Source: Agrocybe praecox (Eukaryota > Basidiomycota > Agaricomycetes > Agaricales > Agrocybaceae). Taken from it: DNA of 64,000 nt. Each line of letters starts with the position of its first letter. The stretch's first letter is position 1. The stretch is taken from assembly GCA_964017145.1 (NCBI GenBank), contig OZ024844.1:3100001-3164000 (forward strand), read 5' to 3'. Below are positions 60,114-64,000 of this stretch, piece after piece. The position numbers and the translations under genes are program-made. The notes below the pieces were generated by a model. It was not told where the DNA came from. It saw nothing but the letters and a program-made list of their open reading frames with translations, and ran no database searches.

Positions 60114-61472
60114 ATGAAGACCTTCGCTTTTGTTATCCTTTCTGTCATTCTTTCTGCTACTGCCACTCCCTTGGGAGATCGCGTGGCCTTCCGCAGACAC
60201 AATGGAACTCCCTTGTCTCGCCGTTACATCTTGCAAAGGTATTATAAATTCCTTCTAACATATGGTCACATATCTCTGACAACATAATCATTCTAGTCGC
60301 ACTGATGCCCCTTCTGCATGTATCGCCCCTTCTGCTTCTGGAACCACCACGACCCCAGACATTACAGCGACTGGCTTGCCCGTCACAGGCACCACCGGCA
60401 CGGATAACTCTACTGACACCAGCGACGTAACTGGCGCAGCTAACTCCACCGTCGTCGACCCTTCCATTGCATCCAACATGACTCTTGGTGCAGCAGATAA
60501 CTCTACTGCCGTCGCAAACACTACTGTTGCTGCAAATTCGACTGCCCCTGCCAGCCGTCGCTTCTGGGCTCGCCATGGAGGCTTTGGCTTCGGTAGCTTC
60601 GGTAGCTTCTCCAGCTCCGATGTAATCTCAGAGCACACCACCGTCTCAGTTTCCTTTGAGGAAACTGTTTCCAGCTTCGTCGAGACCTGGGAAGACCTCT
60701 GCCTTGAAAGCGGTGGAGATATCTACACTGGCGACCCATGCACCAACCTTGCAGGAGACTTTGGCATCGATGCTCTTTCGGAACACGCAGATCCTTGCGA
60801 TCAGCAAATCATTGCGGACAACATGATCACTTTTGCCAAATCTCATGGTATCAGAAACAGGGATGCCTTGATCAACTACGCCATTAGCTTCCGTCGTCAC
60901 CCCAGGCATGCCGTTGAGATTTTGGGCACTATCCCATCCAGTCTTTACTGCCTTACTGCTCCAAGTAACACGGAATTGTCTGGCATTTACAACGACCAGA
61001 TTGATGGAGTAAACCCAGGTCTTTACGGCTCTCCAACCACGCCCCTTGTCCCCTTCGGTTCTTGTGAGTTTAGATTTCAGATTTTGAGTGTAGCCGGTAT
61101 CTGACTACAAATACAGCGGGTACCTGCCCCTTCGGAATGACTGCTGATGTTTCCTCCTGCGGCTGCGTTGGTAGCGATGGAACCACCGATGTTTCTGACG
61201 GTACCGACGACAGCTCTGACGACAGCACCGACGACAGCACCGATTCCTCAGATGCAACCGCCACCGACTCTGCAGATGACTCAACTTCTACTGATGCGAC
61301 TTCCACTGACACTACCGACGCTCCTCTCGACACCGACACTGCTGATGCCTCAAATAGCACTGCTGACGCCGCCAGCGCCGTCATCACCCCACCCCCCAGC
61401 AGCCCTACCGATGTCAACGTCCAGCCCACTGATATCTCGGGCAACGTCAACGATCCCAACGGCAGGCGTTAA
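60114..61472 (+). CDS. Secreted Ser/Thr/Asp-rich protein
   Basis: Exons 60114-60238, 60297-61063 and 61117-61472 give 415 residues. A signal peptide is evident (MKTFAFVILSVILSATATP). Two dibasic sites, LSRRY near 38 and SRRFW near 145, are possible Kex2 cleavage points. Residues 45-140 are Thr/Ser/Asn-rich with several N-x-S/T sites, followed by a Gly/Phe/Ser patch (GGFGFGSFGSF). The core (about 165-295) has conserved-looking Cys pairs: EDLCLESGGDIYTGDPCTNL, HADPCDQQIIADNM and SSLYCLTAPSNTELS. After GTCPFGMTADVSSCGC comes a repetitive Asp/Ser/Thr tail. No GPI signal is visible. I do not recognise the domain; extracellular or wall association is inferred from composition. Confidence 0.78.
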
Positions 61473-62607
61473 ATTTGGGATATAAAGCTGGTTACGATGC
61501 CTCTTTGGTCGGGATGGACGACTCATGTTTCACGTCGGTAGTTTACGAAGTGCTATTTAGTTTAATTGGCCTGTGGTAGAATTTATACAGTTTTCTAGGG
61601 TAACTAATTTCTAGAGCGATCATGGCGCATGTTGTGTTCGATCGTGACAATCGTATAAGTCGATTTTTCTGCCAAAAGTTCTGACGATCTTGGACGGAAG
61701 TTTAGTATCCTATCCTCATGGTATTTGGTCCATGATTTGCGAGTTCAATTTATGGATTCGCTTGAAAAGAATTGATAGTGGCTGATGGATGTTGAACATT
61801 GAATTTAAACGTTTGAACATGGATGATGAATATGCTGAATACCACGGACAAAAAAAGCATCCTAATCAATCGCTGTGCGAAGTTCGAACAACATTGCCAA
61901 TTGAACGCTTTTCTGAAATAGTGAACCTTTGGCGTAGGGCGCTGATCTTGTTTGATAGTGCACTGCGGCAGTAGGGAGTGTCAGGGTAAATACATGGTGA
62001 CGCTGAATGCCTGCAAAGTGTCCATGTCAGTCTTTGTACATGTGGGCGTCCACCGGGTATGTCAAGGCTCAACACGTCCGGGAAAAGGTTATACCAGCGC
62101 TCAACCTTGCAAATCATAGAAAATTTACCCAAACCGCTTGTTTCACAGCATGTTGCCGATTAGGAAGTTTGTCGTTCATATTCCAAGTAGTAGTAGTAAT
62201 TTGCAGGTCACGAAATCACACCAATGTGCAAGGGTAAAAATTTTTCTATAATAATGTAGGAAAGGTCTGACACTCACGACACTACAAGATTAGTGGGCAA
62301 GTTCTTATACCCGGCCAACGTTCTTCTGCGCTTTACCTGAATCGCCTCGCCGCGTGTAAGGTTCATAGGGCGGGCACTGTCTAAAAGGTTGCGACAAGAA
62401 AATCAAATCAGCAAAAACGACTTCTTATATAGCTCCTGTTATTTGTCCTTGCTTGGCACTAAGCCCATATTTGGAATAGCCAATCACCACGTCCCGTTTT
62501 CCAGAGATTGGAATTTGAAGCCATCAGTGAGCTGAACACTGCTGAAGCGCTCGGGTGTCGGTGTGAGAGTGTTACAAGTACTAAGATAGTAGTAGAGACA
62601 TGTGCAA
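61473..62607. other. Intergenic, no gene seen
   Basis: 3' flanks of the secreted-protein gene and the convergent receptor beta gene. Open frames near 61789-61974 and 61866-62237 overlap each other on opposite strands and lack signatures. Confidence 0.5.
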
Positions 62608-63593
62608 TTACATGGTTTCATCTAAGAAATCCGATAAAGCTTGAAGACCATCTGAAGGGCCCTTTTCCCCTGATAAAGTCACTGTAGAGGTGCCCAAGAA
62701 AACGATTTCCCCTCCTTCCCATTCGTCGAACTTGAACGTAGATCCCTCTTTTTCTCCGCATTCCAGTCCACCCATATCCGTTCTCTCACCTTCCTCACCC
62801 AATCCTTCGACGTGGATGCCTCCACTTTGTGACACTCGCCTCTTCTCCAACTCTCGCTCGAGAATAGATTTCACTCTGTTGGTTGCCATTGCACTTGCGC
62901 TCGTATTTGAAGACGATGTCGTCTTGAACAAGTCTGTTTTGTTTGCGAGGATAACGAGGGCAGGTTGGGATTGTGAAGGCGGGAGTGAAGTGAGAGCGTG
63001 TAATACGTGGTGGAGATGCCTAGAAAGTATCGTACAGTTAGGCATGAAATGAATCATGAGGGAAAGTATAAACGCACTCTGCAACCAGCGGAGAGTTCCT
63101 AGAAACAGTGTTGGCGTCCACAACAAAACCAACAACTTTGGTCTCAGGTAGATACTCCCCGAATTGGCCTCTTAGCCTGGCATGACCAGGTACATCAACG
63201 ACACGGATCGTCTTTTCATTAGACAGCGCCGCTACGGCTGAGTTAATCTGCATTGAGGTTTGAGTAGGCAGATTTTGACCATACGCCAGCTAGAACAACT
63301 AATGAATAACCGCAAGACAACAGAAAATGAATGAATTTACCTGCGACAAGATGACTGTTTTGCCAGCATCTGGTGGACCGACAAGTAAGAATGTGTTGCC
63401 TTTGGATTTTGTTTTATTCTTGCTAATCAAAAAAGCGACTTGAGGGGTTGTGAGACAATATTCGGATGGTAGATGTTAGGGGCGAAGTACCAAAGACCAG
63501 CAATAGGCCGATAGCGAAAGAACCGACAATTAATGATTGGGGAGTGAATGTCGATGACACGGAAATAACTTCGGGGGATTTTGCAGGTTCCAT
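62608..63593 (-). CDS. Signal recognition particle receptor beta subunit
   Basis: ER-membrane GTPase that anchors the SRP receptor alpha subunit during co-translational targeting. Exons 63491-63593, 63341-63438, 63078-63289 and 62608-63019 give 274 residues. One transmembrane helix lies near the N-terminus (SLIVGSFAIGLLLVFGVAFL, about 20-39). The P-loop reads LLVGPPDAGKTVILSQ at about 53-68. The switch II motif VVDVPGHARLRGQFGEYLPE follows, then VVGFVVDANTVSRNSP and the guanine-specificity motif ALVILANKTDLFK. A Ser/Gly/Glu-rich insert separates it from the last strand GEIVFLGTSTVTLSG and the C-terminal helix LQALSDFLDE. Length and order fit fungal homologues such as yeast Srp102. Confidence 0.92.
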
Positions 63594-64000
63594 ATATTGT
63601 TAATTACCGTTTTGACGATGAAAGTAAGTCTTCGAGTGTTGTAGTCAGAAGTAGTATACTCTTGGCCTAGTACTAGCCTACGGCTACCATCATAAACGTA
63701 TTTGGTCGTGCTTGAAATTGACGCCGTTACCGCGGTCTCTACTAGACCAGAGAATACTTAGTGCTTGAACGCAAAAAAATAGAAGCTATTCATGAAAGAT
63801 ATTTCTAGGAATTACTTCAGCTTTCAAATATAGCAAGTGTGCCTGTCGAAATTTCGATAAAAGAAATTAGTTCTAGCGCTGGTGACGTATTTGCGGCGTG
63901 ACGAGAGTCATCTGATCGTGTTACACCTGTGACAGTGGTGTCATCCGCCCGCCGTCTTCCACGTCTGCGTGAGCAAGTCCGTCATCGACATTCTCGTTAT
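63594..64000. other. Upstream region of the SRP receptor beta gene, to the window edge
   Basis: No open frame of note. The plus strand may begin the promoter of a gene beyond the edge. Confidence 0.4.

Noticed and set aside
1..64000. tRNA, rRNA, CRISPR and transposon ends
   Set aside because: By eye I found no cloverleaf T-arm consensus, no regularly spaced direct repeats, and no terminal inverted repeats with target duplications; a covariance or repeat search could still find something.

Overview
This window is nuclear DNA of a filamentous basidiomycete, most probably an agaricomycete. Genes are densely packed and broken by many short introns (mostly 45-65 nt, usually with GT donors and a C/T-AG acceptor). 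The proteins are eukaryotic core functions mixed with fungal families: a Zn2Cys6 regulator, a YAT-type amino-acid permease, Atg15, Erf2-like and FluG-like proteins, and a mushroom-type dioxygenase-like family. Species cannot be named from the sequence. I placed exons by splice consensus plus reading-frame and family continuity. For 24 genes the exon lengths give an uninterrupted frame from start to stop (or to the window edge). The Utp21 gene is given as a span only.

Layout, left to right. 0-12.3 kb, all minus strand: amino-acid permease (5' part only), phosducin-like protein, a 19-exon Sac-domain phosphoinositide phosphatase, and a Zn2Cys6 transcription factor. 12.5-24.7 kb: an Erf2-like DHHC palmitoyltransferase divergent from phosphopantetheine adenylyltransferase, a decayed plus-strand gene, a four-helix membrane protein, and the autophagic lipase Atg15. 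24.9-29.2 kb: two tandem guanine deaminase genes with identical intron positions. 29.2-33.9 kb: a gene-poor stretch with only coding fragments. 33.9-37.6 kb: a small serine-rich protein followed by about 1.8 kb of pyrimidine-rich DNA without a gene. 37.6-43 kb: mRNA guanylyltransferase, Skp1, mitochondrial ribosomal protein bL27m, and a START-like protein. 42.9-53.1 kb: a FluG-like glutamine synthetase, an F-box protein, dynactin p27, a Tim17-like membrane protein, a WD40 protein, a small hypothetical gene and a MYND-finger protein. 53.5-64 kb: a degenerate dioxygenase-like protein, the rRNA-processing factor Utp21, a secreted Ser/Thr/Asp-rich protein, and the signal-recognition-particle receptor beta subunit.

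Most genes are unrelated housekeeping neighbours, so there is no obvious biosynthetic cluster and no mobile system, CRISPR array or recognisable tRNA. The most informative local features are the guanine deaminase pair (purine nitrogen salvage, with a triple GATAAG element upstream of only one copy), four introns that appear to use GC instead of GT donors (one being GT at the same position in the paralogue), several micro-exons of 9-24 nt, and a dioxygenase-family protein that seems to have lost its metal-binding residues.
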